From positions 124,001 through 188,000 of the forward strand of contig NZ_JABKKE010000006.1 of assembly GCF_013166575.1 (NCBI RefSeq): DNA of 64,000 nt. The letters run 5' to 3'. This DNA comes from Xylanibacter rodentium (GTDB lineage: Bacteria > Bacteroidota > Bacteroidia > Bacteroidales > Bacteroidaceae). The translations under genes were made by a program, and so were the position numbers. A model generated the notes under the pieces. It was not told the origin of the DNA. It saw only the letters and a list, made by a program, of their open reading frames with translations, and ran no database searches. This document shows, in pieces, positions 42,513 to 51,198 of this stretch. Each line of letters opens with the position of its first letter. Within the stretch, counting starts at the first letter, position 1.

Positions 42513-44219
42513 ATGGACACAATCATACACCCACTCCACAGCGCCATAGCACCACCACCGCGCTTCACCTACCCTTTCTGCTACGAGCCGCACGCCCTGT
42601 GCACGGCCGCTGCCGAAGAGGTGCAACGGCATATCGCCGCCAACGGTGCACTGCGTGAAGAGGCCGACCGAGGCAAGATGTTCGGTGTGCTCGTGGTCGA
42701 ACATGAGGGCCGCACGGGCTTTCTTGCCGCCTACTCCGGACTGCTCTGCGGTCGCTGCGATCTGCCGTGGTTTGTGCCGCCGGTATACGATTCGCAGCAG
42801 CCCGACGGCCATTTCAAGACCCGCGAGGCCGAGATAAGCCGCATAAACCGTCAGGTGAGCGAGATGGAAAGCTCCGACGAGCGCCGCCGGGCCATAGCCC
42901 GGTTGGAGGATGTGAAGCGACAGAGTGCCGAAACGATAGACGCCCACAAACATCTCATGGCCGAGGCGAAGCAGCGGCGCGACGCCATACGCGGCACGGC
43001 CGGAGACGAAACCGTAGCCGAAGCCGAACGGCTGACGCGCGAAAGCCAGTTTATGAAGGCCGAACAGCGCCGCATCAAACAACGGTGCGCTTATGAGATT
43101 GAACAGGCTGAGGACGTGGTAAGACAGATAGATGAACAGATTTCCGCCATGAAGCGCCTGCGCCACGAAATGTCCGACGAACTTCAGCGCTGGCTCTTCA
43201 ATCAATACAGTGTGCTTGATGCCAACGGACGAAGCCGCACGCTCATCGACATATTCGACCAAGCCACGGGCCACATACCGCCATCGGGAGCGGGCGACTG
43301 CTGCGCGCCCAAGCTGCTGCAATATGCCTATGCCCACGGCTTGCGGCCGCTGTGCATGGCCGAATTCTGGTGGGGAGCCTCGCCCCGCACCGAGCTGCGT
43401 CGCCATCTGCACTACTACCCGGCCTGCAGCGGCAAATGCAAACCCATATTAGGCCACATGCTTACCGGCCTCGACGTCGACCCCGACCCACAGACTGTCG
43501 ACCACACTGCCGATGCAGAACTCGAAACGATATACGAAGACGCCCATCTCGTCGTGGTATGCAAGCCTTCGGGCATGCTCTCCGTGCCGGGCAAGAGCGC
43601 CCGCCGCTCAGTACTGTCGATAATGCGCCACCGCTATCCCGATGCCGAAGGCCCCATGATTGTACACCGCCTCGACATGGACACCTCAGGACTGCTCGTA
43701 GTGGCCAAGACCACCGCCGCCTATCACGCTCTGCAAGAACAGTTTGCCGCCCACACCATCACCAAGCAATACGTGGCGTTACTCGACGGAACGATACCGC
43801 CGGACCCGATACAAGCCGTTAATCGTGCGCCCATACACCGGTCAAGCCGGCAGCAACAACCGCCAGAGCAAGTCAGCGGCCTCATCTCCCTACCCCTGCG
43901 TCCCGACCCTCTCGACCGTCCGCGACAGGTGGTAGACGCCATCCACGGCCGCATAGCCCTCACTCGTTACAGCATTACCGGCACCGATGCCCACGGCCAC
44001 ACCATCGTAAGCCTTTGTCCGCTCACGGGCCGCACCCATCAACTGCGCATACACTGCGCACATCCCGACGGCCTTGCCACGCCCATCCTCGGCGACCCGC
44101 TCTACGGCCGCCAAGCCGACCGGCTCTATCTGCACGCCCGCCGGCTCGAATTCACCCATCCCGCCACCGGCGAAAGGATGGCGTTCGAACGCGAAGCGGA
44201 GTTTTTGAAGAAGAAATAA
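42513..44219 (+). CDS. RluA-family pseudouridine synthase with long N-terminal extension
   Basis: A 568-residue RNA pseudouridine synthase. The C-terminal ~225 residues are the RluA catalytic domain with HRLDMDTSGLL (catalytic Asp), ITKQYVALLDG and TGRTHQLRIH. The N-terminal ~340 residues hold a PFCYEPHALC block, a central coiled coil (about residues 110-235) and a Cys-rich segment (GAGDCCAPKLL), an arrangement known for a Bacteroidetes subgroup. It modifies a uridine in rRNA or tRNA; the exact target is unclear. Its promoter box ends 5 bases before the ATG, so the mRNA may be leaderless. Confidence 0.88.
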   Translation: MDTIIHPLHSAIAPPPRFTYPFCYEPHALCTAAAEEVQRHIAANGALREEADRGKMFGVLVVEHEGRTGFLAAYSGLLCGRCDLPWFVPPVYDSQQPDGHFKTREAEISRINRQVSEMESSDERRRAIARLEDVKRQSAETIDAHKHLMAEAKQRRDAIRGTAGDETVAEAERLTRESQFMKAEQRRIKQRCAYEIEQAEDVVRQIDEQISAMKRLRHEMSDELQRWLFNQYSVLDANGRSRTLIDIFDQATGHIPPSGAGDCCAPKLLQYAYAHGLRPLCMAEFWWGASPRTELRRHLHYYPACSGKCKPILGHMLTGLDVDPDPQTVDHTADAELETIYEDAHLVVVCKPSGMLSVPGKSARRSVLSIMRHRYPDAEGPMIVHRLDMDTSGLLVVAKTTAAYHALQEQFAAHTITKQYVALLDGTIPPDPIQAVNRAPIHRSSRQQQPPEQVSGLISLPLRPDPLDRPRQVVDAIHGRIALTRYSITGTDAHGHTIVSLCPLTGRTHQLRIHCAHPDGLATPILGDPLYGRQADRLYLHARRLEFTHPATGERMAFEREAEFLKKK

Positions 44220-44283
44220 GCAGAATTTTTTTAAAAGGAAGATAACCCGAACCCATAAATCATATCCGATAAACAGTTTTCTT

Positions 44284-44382
44284 TCACTTATTCTGCATTC
44301 CATAACCTACAGGCCATTCCACCAGTTCGCGCGGCAGCAATATACGTTTGGATTCCTTGTAGGACAGCTTACTATGTCCATT
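44284..44382 (-). pseudogene. Possible 3' remnant of a gene
   Basis: An open frame of about 30 codons on the minus strand reads GHSKLSYKESKRILLPREL, then VEWPVGYGMQNK and a TGA. Codon choice is like the backbone, and the frame is lost exactly where the dispersed repeat begins (44381). It looks like the C-terminal end of a gene whose front has been lost. No family recognised; it may be chance. Confidence 0.3.
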
Positions 44383-44550
44383 CTTTTCTGAAAATTCCGC
44401 ATTTTATTTTTCCCGAAATAGAAAACCCTGGAGGCCCTTACGGCAACATCGGGAGGGCCTCTCTCTGCTTTCTTGACACAGCATTATTGCGGCCTTGAAT
44501 GTATAAGTATTTGATTATCAGCGCATCCTATTTTAACAAAAAATCACGGT
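44381..44550. repeat. Dispersed intergenic repeat, copy C (5' part)
   Basis: TTCTGAAAA..CGCATTTTATTTTTCCCGAAATAGAAAA, GGAGGCCC, GGGCCTCTCTCTGCTTTCTTGACA and TTGATTATCAGCGCATCC match the first two thirds of copies A and B. The GC-rich centre is shortened. The conserved end TTAAC..GTTAAAG is not found here. 44220-44806 otherwise holds the possible gene remnant, the left att candidate and the integrase promoter. Confidence 0.7.
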
Positions 44551-44667
44551 ATTCGATGCAAAAAAGGTGAATTTCTGCGTTTTGAACTGAGCCATAACGC
44601 ATTAAACAGAAAACATCAGAAATAGTGACGATAGCAATTTAGCAAAGAAACGCAAGGTAATGAAATA

Positions 44668-44698
44668 GAACGGTTGCCTAATCATTACCCGATAACCG
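44668..44698. other. Candidate left att / integrase site
   Basis: GAACGGTTGC, 7 bases, TTACCC, 1 base, ATAACCG. The same blocks occur in the same order and orientation at 56784-56831, on the other side of the cargo. It lies 109 bases before the integrase start codon. Confidence 0.45.
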
Positions 44699-44775
44699 AG
44701 TAAAGTTTTTCTTTGTGTCGTCACGTTTCATCGTTCTGCGTCAGTTTGCATATCAATGTATAACTCGCTGATAAC

Positions 44776-44783
44776 TAATTTTG
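44776..44783 (+). promoter_or_regulatory. Promoter -7 box for the integrase
   Basis: TAATTTTG, 24 bases upstream of the integrase ATG, matches TAnnTTTG. An A-rich tract follows. Confidence 0.5.
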
Positions 44784-44806
44784 TAACCAAAAAAAAAGAT
44801 TAGATT

Positions 44807-46015
44807 ATGCGAAGTACATTTAAGGTGCTGTTCTACGTGAACGGAAGTAAAGAGAAAAACGGTATTGTTCCCATTATGGAACGAGTGACAATCAACGGCT
44901 CAGTAGCCCAATTCAGCTGTAAGCGTACCATTGCAAAGGAGCTGTGGGATGTGAAAGGCAACCGAGCAAAAGGCAAGAGCAAAGAATCGAGAGACATCAA
45001 TTTGGCTTTGGATAACATCAAGGCTCAAATCATCAAACATTATCAGCGTATTTCAGACCGTGAGGCATTTGTAACTGCCGAAATGGTACGCAATGCCTAT
45101 CAGGGTATCGGCACGGAATATGAAACCCTACTCCGAGCATTCGACAAGGAGAACGAAGCCTTTGCCAAACGAGTTGGCAAGGATCGTTCTCTGCGTACAT
45201 ATCAAAAATATCTCACTGTAAGAAAATATCTTGCCGAGTTTATCAAGGAGCATTACAAGCGTAATGACATTGCAATGAACGAACTTACTGAGGATTTCAT
45301 TCGTGATTATTGCTTGTATTTAAGAAATGAGGTCGGACTTGCTCAATCTTCGGTGTGGATATACTCCATACCATTAAAACACATTGTAACCACTGCTCAC
45401 TATAACGGTAAAATAGCAAGAAACCCATTTGCCCAATATAAGGTTGACCCTGACCACAAAGAACGAGGGTTCTTAACGGAAGAGGAACTACAAGCCTTTA
45501 CGACAGTTGAATTGAATAACCCCGATTTGGAGTTGGCAAGGGATTTATTCGTGTTTGGCTGTTGGACGGGTATATCATTCATCGACATCAAGAACCTGAC
45601 AACTGAAAATATTACGATGTTGGGCGGTTCACCGTGGATAGTGTCGAAGCGACAAAAGACAGGCGTACCGTTTCAAATCAAGTTGATGGATATTCCTATG
45701 CAGATTATCAAACGATACGAGGCATACCGAACAGGCAACAATCTTTTCAATATTGGTAGCCACGATGTGATAAACAGACGCATCAAGGAGGTTGCCAAGA
45801 TATGCGGTATAGAGAAGCGAACTTCATTCCATCTAAGTCGTCACACATTTGCAGTCTTAGCCTTGAACTATGGTATGCCAATAGAGAGCGTGAGCAAGAT
45901 TCTCGGACATACGAACATTACAACAACTCAGATTTACGCCAAAGTAACTAACACCAAACTCGAACACGATATATCTATGTTTGAAAGCAGGGCTAGCGAA
46001 AGATTTGCCATTTAA
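44807..46015 (+). CDS. Tyrosine-type integrase
   Basis: A 402-residue tyrosine recombinase of the Bacteroidetes type: an N-terminal arm-binding domain (FKVLFYVNGSKEKNG), a SAM-like core-binding domain (about 110-205) and the catalytic domain. Catalytic residues seen are K284 (KRQKTG), H342 and R345 (HLSRHTF), H368 (LGHTN) and Y377 (TTQIYAKV). The first arginine of the tetrad is replaced by Ser257 in GCWTGISFIDI, a substitution also known in CTnDOT-type integrases. It should excise and integrate the 44.7-56.8 kb element. Confidence 0.92.
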   Translation: MRSTFKVLFYVNGSKEKNGIVPIMERVTINGSVAQFSCKRTIAKELWDVKGNRAKGKSKESRDINLALDNIKAQIIKHYQRISDREAFVTAEMVRNAYQGIGTEYETLLRAFDKENEAFAKRVGKDRSLRTYQKYLTVRKYLAEFIKEHYKRNDIAMNELTEDFIRDYCLYLRNEVGLAQSSVWIYSIPLKHIVTTAHYNGKIARNPFAQYKVDPDHKERGFLTEEELQAFTTVELNNPDLELARDLFVFGCWTGISFIDIKNLTTENITMLGGSPWIVSKRQKTGVPFQIKLMDIPMQIIKRYEAYRTGNNLFNIGSHDVINRRIKEVAKICGIEKRTSFHLSRHTFAVLALNYGMPIESVSKILGHTNITTTQIYAKVTNTKLEHDISMFESRASERFAI

Positions 46016-46026
46016 TATGTATAGGT

Positions 46027-46389
46027 ATGGAACGGGCAATTATAACAATCAGCGAATCGGGCTATGTGAACATACCCAATGACAATGTAAGGATGTCGTT
46101 TGCGGAACTTGTGGTTATGTTTGATGTGGCAGCACCCACATTAAAGACTGCTATCCGAGCCATACACAAAAGCGGAGTGATAGCGGAACACACGCAACAT
46201 TGCGAAGTGATACCATATACCTATTGGGCAACCCTCTACAATATGGATATGATTGCAGCCCTTGCTTTCCGCATCAACTCTTACGCTGCGGAGAAGATAC
46301 GGGGTGAGTTTTTAAAGAGGATATGCGGACGAAAAGAGAAAATATGTTATCTCTTTTCGCTTGCAAATGCAGCATCGGATATGTCGTGA
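46027..46389 (+). CDS. Small element-borne protein, DNA-binding-like N-terminus
   Basis: A 120-residue protein encoded 11 bases after the integrase. The middle (MSFAELVVMFDVAAPTLKTAIRAIHKSGV) has the shape of a helix-turn-helix as in RhuM-like or AbiEi-like domains, and the C-terminal half continues with helices (AALAFRINSYAAEKIRGEFLKRI). Comparable ORFs sit beside integrases in many Bacteroides elements. It may act as a directionality factor or regulator; this is inference from position. Confidence 0.55.
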   Translation: MERAIITISESGYVNIPNDNVRMSFAELVVMFDVAAPTLKTAIRAIHKSGVIAEHTQHCEVIPYTYWATLYNMDMIAALAFRINSYAAEKIRGEFLKRICGRKEKICYLFSLANAASDMS

Positions 46390-46450
46390 TGGCATACCGA
46401 CAAGCCGACAGATCGGTAAGTCTGCATATCGGCTGACTAAGCGGCAAACG

Positions 46451-46489
46451 CAAGCCCGAAGATAGGTTCTTCGCCTGTTTTCGGGCTTG
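46451..46489 (+). terminator. Hairpin after the integrase unit
   Basis: A 10-bp perfect stem CAAGCCCGAA/TTCGGGCTTG with a 19-base loop, about 60 bases after the small gene. It may be a terminator or, as similar hairpins in Bacteroides elements, a recombination- or RNA-related structure. Confidence 0.5.
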
Positions 46490-46582
46490 TGGTGTTTATA
46501 CATCCCTCACATCTCCACCCTCAATGTATCTTATTCACCATTCTGCTATAATTTGCGTAGTAACTTATCCGTCAATCACTTA

Positions 46583-46590
46583 TATTTTTG
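46583..46590 (+). promoter_or_regulatory. Promoter -7 box for the replication gene
   Basis: TATTTTTG, 35 bases upstream of the P-loop protein's ATG, a full match to TAnnTTTG. Confidence 0.55.
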
Positions 46591-46624
46591 TAGCTGACAT
46601 TTTTCAAACCCAAAAGAGTGAAAT

Positions 46625-47737
46625 ATGGAAGCAAACAAAGTTACATCAAGCTATCAACCGCCATCAGATGGTGGTATGGCAAAAGAAGAGTTTATCCGTG
46701 TCGGCACCACGCTCTACAAGATTGTGGAGCAGCCGAGACTGAGTGGCGGATATGTGAAGAAGCGTATCCCGTGGAACAATGAAACGCTCCGTCAAGACTA
46801 TGGCAAGGACTACATCGGCAGCGTTCCCAAGTATGACGGTTTCTGCACCGTACCCGAACACATCGGCTATCGCCCTGTAATCGGCAAGTTCCTTAACCTC
46901 TACGAGCCGATAGACCACCGACCGCAGGAGGGAGATTTCCCCTCTATTCGCTCGTTGGTAGAACACATCTTCGGTGAGCAATATGAGTTGGGCATGGACT
47001 ATCTGCAACTGCTCTACCTGCAACCCGTTCAGAAGTTGCCAATCCTATTGTTGGTATCGGAGGAGCGCAACACAGGCAAGAGTACATTCCTCAATTTTCT
47101 GAAAGCCCTCTTTCAGAACAATGTCACATTCAACACCAACGAGGATTTCCGCAGTCAATTCAATTCCGATTGGGCTGGCAAGCTGCTTATCGTGGTCGAT
47201 GAGGTGCTGCTCAACCGTAGGGAGGACAGCGAAAGGTTGAAGAACCTTAGCACCACATTATCCTACAAGGTGGAAGCTAAAGGCAAAGACCGTGACGAGA
47301 TAGCTTTCTTCGCCAAATTCGTGCTATGCTCCAACAACGAGTATCTGCCAGTAATCATCGATGCAGGAGAAACACGCTATTGGGTACGCAAGATAAACCG
47401 CTTGCAATCCGATGATACCAATTTCCTGCAACGCCTGAAAGCGGAGATACCCGCATTTCTTCATTTTCTCAGTCATCGCCAACTATCCACCGAGAGGGAG
47501 AGCCGAATGTGGTTCGACCCCTTATTGCTACATATCGAAGCATTGCAGAGGATTATCCGCAGCAATCGAAACCGTTTGGAGATAGAGATGTCGGAGCTGT
47601 TGCTCGACATTATGGCTACTATGAATGTGGATAGCGTTTCATTCTGCCTTAACGACCTTATAGTGCTGTTGATGCACTCGCAGGTAAAGGTTGAGAAACA
47701 CCAAGTGCGTAAGTGGTGCAGGAGTGTTGGAAACTGA
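46625..47737 (+). CDS. P-loop primase-helicase-type replication protein (3' frameshift)
   Basis: A 370-residue protein with a Walker A motif SEERNTGKST (145-154), Walker B LLIVVDEVLL (187-196) and a helicase core of the kind found with phage and plasmid primases (DUF5906-like). It probably unwinds the origin for replication of the excised element. The frame stops at a TGA (47735-47737), but the next frame continues at once with coherent coding sequence (starting WKLTPAPNGLTYTTYQGN) to a TAA at 47863-47865. One missing base near 47727 would restore a protein about 42 residues longer, so the gene carries a frameshift or sequence error at its 3' end. Confidence 0.75.
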   Translation: MEANKVTSSYQPPSDGGMAKEEFIRVGTTLYKIVEQPRLSGGYVKKRIPWNNETLRQDYGKDYIGSVPKYDGFCTVPEHIGYRPVIGKFLNLYEPIDHRPQEGDFPSIRSLVEHIFGEQYELGMDYLQLLYLQPVQKLPILLLVSEERNTGKSTFLNFLKALFQNNVTFNTNEDFRSQFNSDWAGKLLIVVDEVLLNRREDSERLKNLSTTLSYKVEAKGKDRDEIAFFAKFVLCSNNEYLPVIIDAGETRYWVRKINRLQSDDTNFLQRLKAEIPAFLHFLSHRQLSTERESRMWFDPLLLHIEALQRIIRSNRNRLEIEMSELLLDIMATMNVDSVSFCLNDLIVLLMHSQVKVEKHQVRKWCRSVGN

Positions 47738-47865
47738 CACCTGCACCCAACGGACTTACCTATACCACCTATCAAGGCAACTACAACCAAAGTTGCCACT
47801 ATGAGCCGATAAGGAGGGTTGGACGCTTCTACACCATCACAAGGGAACAACTCGAATCCTTGTAA
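47728..47865 (+). pseudogene. Frameshifted C-terminal tail of the replication protein
   Basis: About 45 codons in the frame one base off from the preceding gene, reading through PNGLTYTTYQGNYNQSC and RRVGRFYTITREQL before TAA. The composition is protein-like and the end resembles a natural C-terminus. No start codon or ribosome site is near its front, so it belongs to the gene at 46625. 47866-48104 holds only A/T-rich sequence and a 33-codon ORF of doubtful value. Confidence 0.55.
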
Positions 47866-48104
47866 CACTATCATTTTTCTGTTGAATTGTTGAATATGAG
47901 TATAAACACATTGATAACAAGCAATATACATTCTCAACAAGCCAAAAGAGAAGTTGAGAGAACGACAACCTCCGTTTGTAGATTTCTCTTTTGGTGAGCA
48001 GTTTGTTGATAAGATGTTGAGAGGTTACAAGACTGAATATAAGCATATTACATCAACGATTCATCAAATCAACAAAATTTCATTAACCTCAAAATCGTAG
48101 TAAT

Positions 48105-49070
48105 ATGACAATCAACGATGCAAAGCAAACCAAGTTGGCAGACTATCTGCAAAGTTTAGGCTATACGCCTATAAAGCAACAGGGCAAAAGCCTATGGTAT
48201 AAATCACCACTGAGAAACGAAACCGATGCTTCGTTTAAGGTAAATACCGAACTCAACCAATGGTATGACTTCGGTATCGGCAAGGGTGGCAACATCATCG
48301 CATTGGCAGCCGAGCTGTACCATAGCGACAATGTAGCCTATCTGTTGGCACGCATAGCGGAGCGGACTCCATACATACGCCCTGCCACCTTTTCTTTTGG
48401 CGAGCAACAAACCTCTAATCATAGTTTTGAGGGCATACAGGTTGGCGAGTTATCCTCGCCTGCACTAATCGCCTACTTTCAAGAGCGAGGCATAAATCTC
48501 GAACTCGCCAAAAGAGAATGTAAGGAGTTGAGATATGAGTATGAGGGTAAGACATACTTCGCCATCGGCTTTCCGAATATGGCAGGAGGCTATGAGCTCC
48601 GCAACCGCTACTTCAAGGGTTGTCTTGCTCCAAAGGATATTACCCATATCCGACAGCAGGGCGAGCCACGAGCAGCGTGTTACCTCTTCGAGGGGTTTAT
48701 GGATTACCTATCATATCTTACCATTCGGGTAAACGACCACCCCGAAGAGCCACGCATCAAGGCACAGGATTATATGATACTCAACTCCGTCACCAACCTC
48801 TCAAAAGCGGAACGACTGCTAAGACCGTACAGCAGAATAGGCTGTTTTCTCGACAACGACCAAGCAGGGCAAAAGGCATTGGAGAGTCTGAAAAAGATGT
48901 TCGGAGATAGGCTTAGGGATATGTCGAAACACTATGCCGAGCATAAGGATTTGAACGACTACTTACGCCACAGAACACAAGCGAAACAAGCGGTAAAGAA
49001 ATCGCAAGTCCAATCCGTAAGACGGATGCCACAACCGCAGCCGAAGAAGAAACGAGGCTTAAGGTTATAG
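48105..49070 (+). CDS. Toprim-domain DNA primase
   Basis: A 321-residue primase. The N-terminal 90 residues are a CHC2-like zinc-finger fold whose Cys/His residues are lost (KSLWYKSPLRNETDASFKV, then WYDFGIGKGGNIIAL). The Toprim domain follows, with E in LFEGFMDYLSYL and the D-x-D of CFLDNDQAGQKA. This degenerate type is common in Bacteroides mobilizable elements, where it primes the transferred strand. The basic C-terminal tail (QPKKKRG) probably contacts DNA. It is followed by the candidate oriT and the MobV gene. Confidence 0.85.
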   Translation: MTINDAKQTKLADYLQSLGYTPIKQQGKSLWYKSPLRNETDASFKVNTELNQWYDFGIGKGGNIIALAAELYHSDNVAYLLARIAERTPYIRPATFSFGEQQTSNHSFEGIQVGELSSPALIAYFQERGINLELAKRECKELRYEYEGKTYFAIGFPNMAGGYELRNRYFKGCLAPKDITHIRQQGEPRAACYLFEGFMDYLSYLTIRVNDHPEEPRIKAQDYMILNSVTNLSKAERLLRPYSRIGCFLDNDQAGQKALESLKKMFGDRLRDMSKHYAEHKDLNDYLRHRTQAKQAVKKSQVQSVRRMPQPQPKKKRGLRL

Positions 49071-49291
49071 CCCACTATAACTACACGCTTCGCCGATGTG
49101 TAGTTGTGGGGCAGAGTGACCTCTCTGCACTCCGCTTATGGGCGTTGCCCCTAAGAACCCCTGTGCAAATGAGGGCGGAGGACAAGCTCGCTTGTGCTAT
49201 GCCGAGTGCAGCCAGCGGGTCGCCCAAGCAACCCCGTAAGCGGAAACGAGCAAATAAACAGTCTAATTGTAACCAATAAAATTAAAGAACT
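49071..49291 (+). other. Candidate origin of transfer
   Basis: Non-coding segment just upstream of the relaxase gene. It starts with a 13-bp inverted repeat having a 3-base bulge (CCCAC..AACTACAC / GTGTAGTTGTGGG, 49071-49110) and continues with G/C-rich sequence holding short palindromes such as GAGTGCAGCCAGCGGG. Position and structure fit oriT of a MobV system; the nic site is not identified. The hairpin could also terminate the primase message. Confidence 0.5.
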
Positions 49292-50695
49292 ATGGCAATA
49301 AAAAGCAGCATACATATCAAGCCTTGCAACATATCATCGAGCGAGGCTCACAACCTAAGAACTCCCGAATACATGCGTAACATCGGGGAGTCGAAAATCT
49401 ACCTCATTCCCGAACTCGTTGCCGACAACGAGCATTGGATAAACCCTCGCATTGCTGACTACGATTTGCAGACGCATTACGACAACATCAAGCAGATGGT
49501 TAAGGCGAAGACGGGGCGAGCAATGCAAGAAAAAGAGCGAGAACGCAAAACCAAGAGTGGCAATATTATCAAGGTGGCAGGATGTTCTCCAATTCGTGAG
49601 GGCGTGTTACTCATAAAGTCCGACACCACATTGGAAGAAGTTCGCAGATTTGGCGAGGAGTGCTGGGAGCATTGGGGTATCACACCGCTTCAGATATTCC
49701 TACACAAAGACGAGGGGCATTGGCTGAATGGCAAACCCGATGCAGACGATAAGGAGAGTTTTCAAATCGGTGGCAAGTGGTTTAAGCCGAACTACCACGC
49801 CCATATCGTATTCGACTGGATGAACCACGAGACGGGCAAGAGTTATAAACTCAACGATGACGATATGAAACAGATGCAGACATTGTTATCTGAAATTCTA
49901 TCAATGGAGCGAGGGCAATCCAAAGCCGAGACGGGCAAGGAGCATTTGGAGCGTAACGACTTCATCATCGAGAAGCAGCGTATAGAGCTTGAACGCATAG
50001 AGGCTGAGAGGCTGCATAAGGAACACCAGATAGATCTTGCCGAGCAAGAACTCAAACAGGTGAAATCGGAGATACGCACCGACAAACTAAAAAGCGTAGC
50101 CACCGATGCAGCCACAGCCCTTGCAAGCGGAGTGAGTTCTCTTTTCGGCAGCGGTAAAATGAAATCATTGAAACGCAAGAATGAGGATTTGAGAGATGAG
50201 ATAGCCATTCGAGATGAAACCATCGAGCAACTGCAAACCAATATCAAGCAAATGCAGATGGAGCATAGCAGGGCTATGATGAATAAGGAGAACGAGCATC
50301 GTAAGGCTCTCGAAGCAAAAGAGGCAGAGCATAAGGAGGAGACCAACATCCTCAATTCGATAATCAACACTGCTCATCGTTGGTATCCCGAGTTTGCCCA
50401 CCTCCTAAGATTGGAACGCCTTGCCAAGCAAATCGGACTTTCGGCTATGGAATTTGCTGAGCTGATAAAAGGCAAGGTGCTGAACTTTACAGGGCGACTA
50501 TTCTCCTCGGAGCATAACCGATGGTTTGCAACGGAAAATACCCCGTTACAGATTCTACGAGATAACAATAAGCGCCTGACCTTAACTGCAAATCGAATAC
50601 CCATCAGCCAATGGTTTAACGAGCAATACGACAAACTCCGACAGTCATTCCGTCAGCCTATACTGCCGAGAAGAAGTAGTGGCATGAAACTCTAA
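49292..50695 (+). CDS. MobV-family relaxase (plasmid recombination/mobilization)
   Basis: A 467-residue relaxase of the MobV/Pre group that nicks oriT and pilots the strand. The metal-binding histidines are seen as HKDEGHW (138-144) and NYHAHIVF with H169 and H171. An N-terminal conserved block (AHNLRTPEYMRNIGES) precedes it. Residues ~205-355 form a long coiled coil (QRIELERIEAERLHKEH and repeats), as usual for the family. The C-terminal part is helical and probably contacts the coupling system. No type IV secretion genes are in the element, so a resident conjugative element must supply them. Confidence 0.88.
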   Translation: MAIKSSIHIKPCNISSSEAHNLRTPEYMRNIGESKIYLIPELVADNEHWINPRIADYDLQTHYDNIKQMVKAKTGRAMQEKERERKTKSGNIIKVAGCSPIREGVLLIKSDTTLEEVRRFGEECWEHWGITPLQIFLHKDEGHWLNGKPDADDKESFQIGGKWFKPNYHAHIVFDWMNHETGKSYKLNDDDMKQMQTLLSEILSMERGQSKAETGKEHLERNDFIIEKQRIELERIEAERLHKEHQIDLAEQELKQVKSEIRTDKLKSVATDAATALASGVSSLFGSGKMKSLKRKNEDLRDEIAIRDETIEQLQTNIKQMQMEHSRAMMNKENEHRKALEAKEAEHKEETNILNSIINTAHRWYPEFAHLLRLERLAKQIGLSAMEFAELIKGKVLNFTGRLFSSEHNRWFATENTPLQILRDNNKRLTLTANRIPISQWFNEQYDKLRQSFRQPILPRRSSGMKL

Positions 50696-50699
50696 CAAT

Positions 50700-50730
50700 A
50701 ATGGCGACCAATCTGTAAGTGGTCGCCATT
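50700..50730. terminator. Terminator between relaxase and cargo operon
   Basis: A perfect 11-bp stem AATGGCGACCA/TGGTCGCCATT with a 9-base loop, right after the MobV stop and before the convergent cargo operon. Confidence 0.75.
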
Positions 50731-50751
50731 ACTCGTTTTACTCCAAGACTA

Positions 50752-51198
50752 CTATATTTTCGTGTCAGATATATATTGTTTAATCAGTTTGTATCCCAAA
50801 TAAACTGTGTATCCTCCAATAAGTATTGTAAAGATGATTGTAATAACTAATAGCCATAATAAGATTGTATTATCAAAAATGAATGACAAACGCATACCTA
50901 CCCAGCACAATACATCCATTATGATAGATATTAATAGTAGTAAAAAACATTTTTGGTTTATCCCTGACAAGCGTCTGATATACGATATGGCAAAATTCTT
51001 TCTTTGATTAACTAAAGGAGTTGCACCATCTAATTTAATTTGTTCAGCTATAAGTTTTAGTTCATCTTTTTTCCCAATTATGAACGAATACAATAATGTA
51101 AGAATTGACAGCAAAATACCGATGAGCGTTAAATACAACGTCCATAAATCTGAAAAGCAGTCTTGTATCAATTCTCTACAAATAATATACTCATTCAT
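50752..51198 (-). CDS. Small membrane protein, last gene of the restriction operon
   Basis: A 148-residue protein with three membrane helices (about residues 18-40, 83-108 and 110-134) and a cytoplasmic segment between the first two (KKDELKLIAEQIKLDG, then the basic NQRKNFAISYIRR). No family recognised. Its ATG lies inside the upstream gene (8-base overlap), so it is translated together with the 317-residue protein. A small multi-pass protein at the end of a defence operon could be a membrane-damaging effector or a partner that anchors the neighbour. That is a guess from layout. Confidence 0.6.
   Translation of the reverse strand: MNEYIICRELIQDCFSDLWTLYLTLIGILLSILTLLYSFIIGKKDELKLIAEQIKLDGATPLVNQRKNFAISYIRRLSGINQKCFLLLLISIIMDVLCWVGMRLSFIFDNTILLWLLVITIIFTILIGGYTVYLGYKLIKQYISDTKI

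Noticed and set aside
47896..47997. A 33-codon ORF between the replication gene and the primase
   Set aside because: Too short and without ribosome site or recognisable features; the region is A/T-rich.
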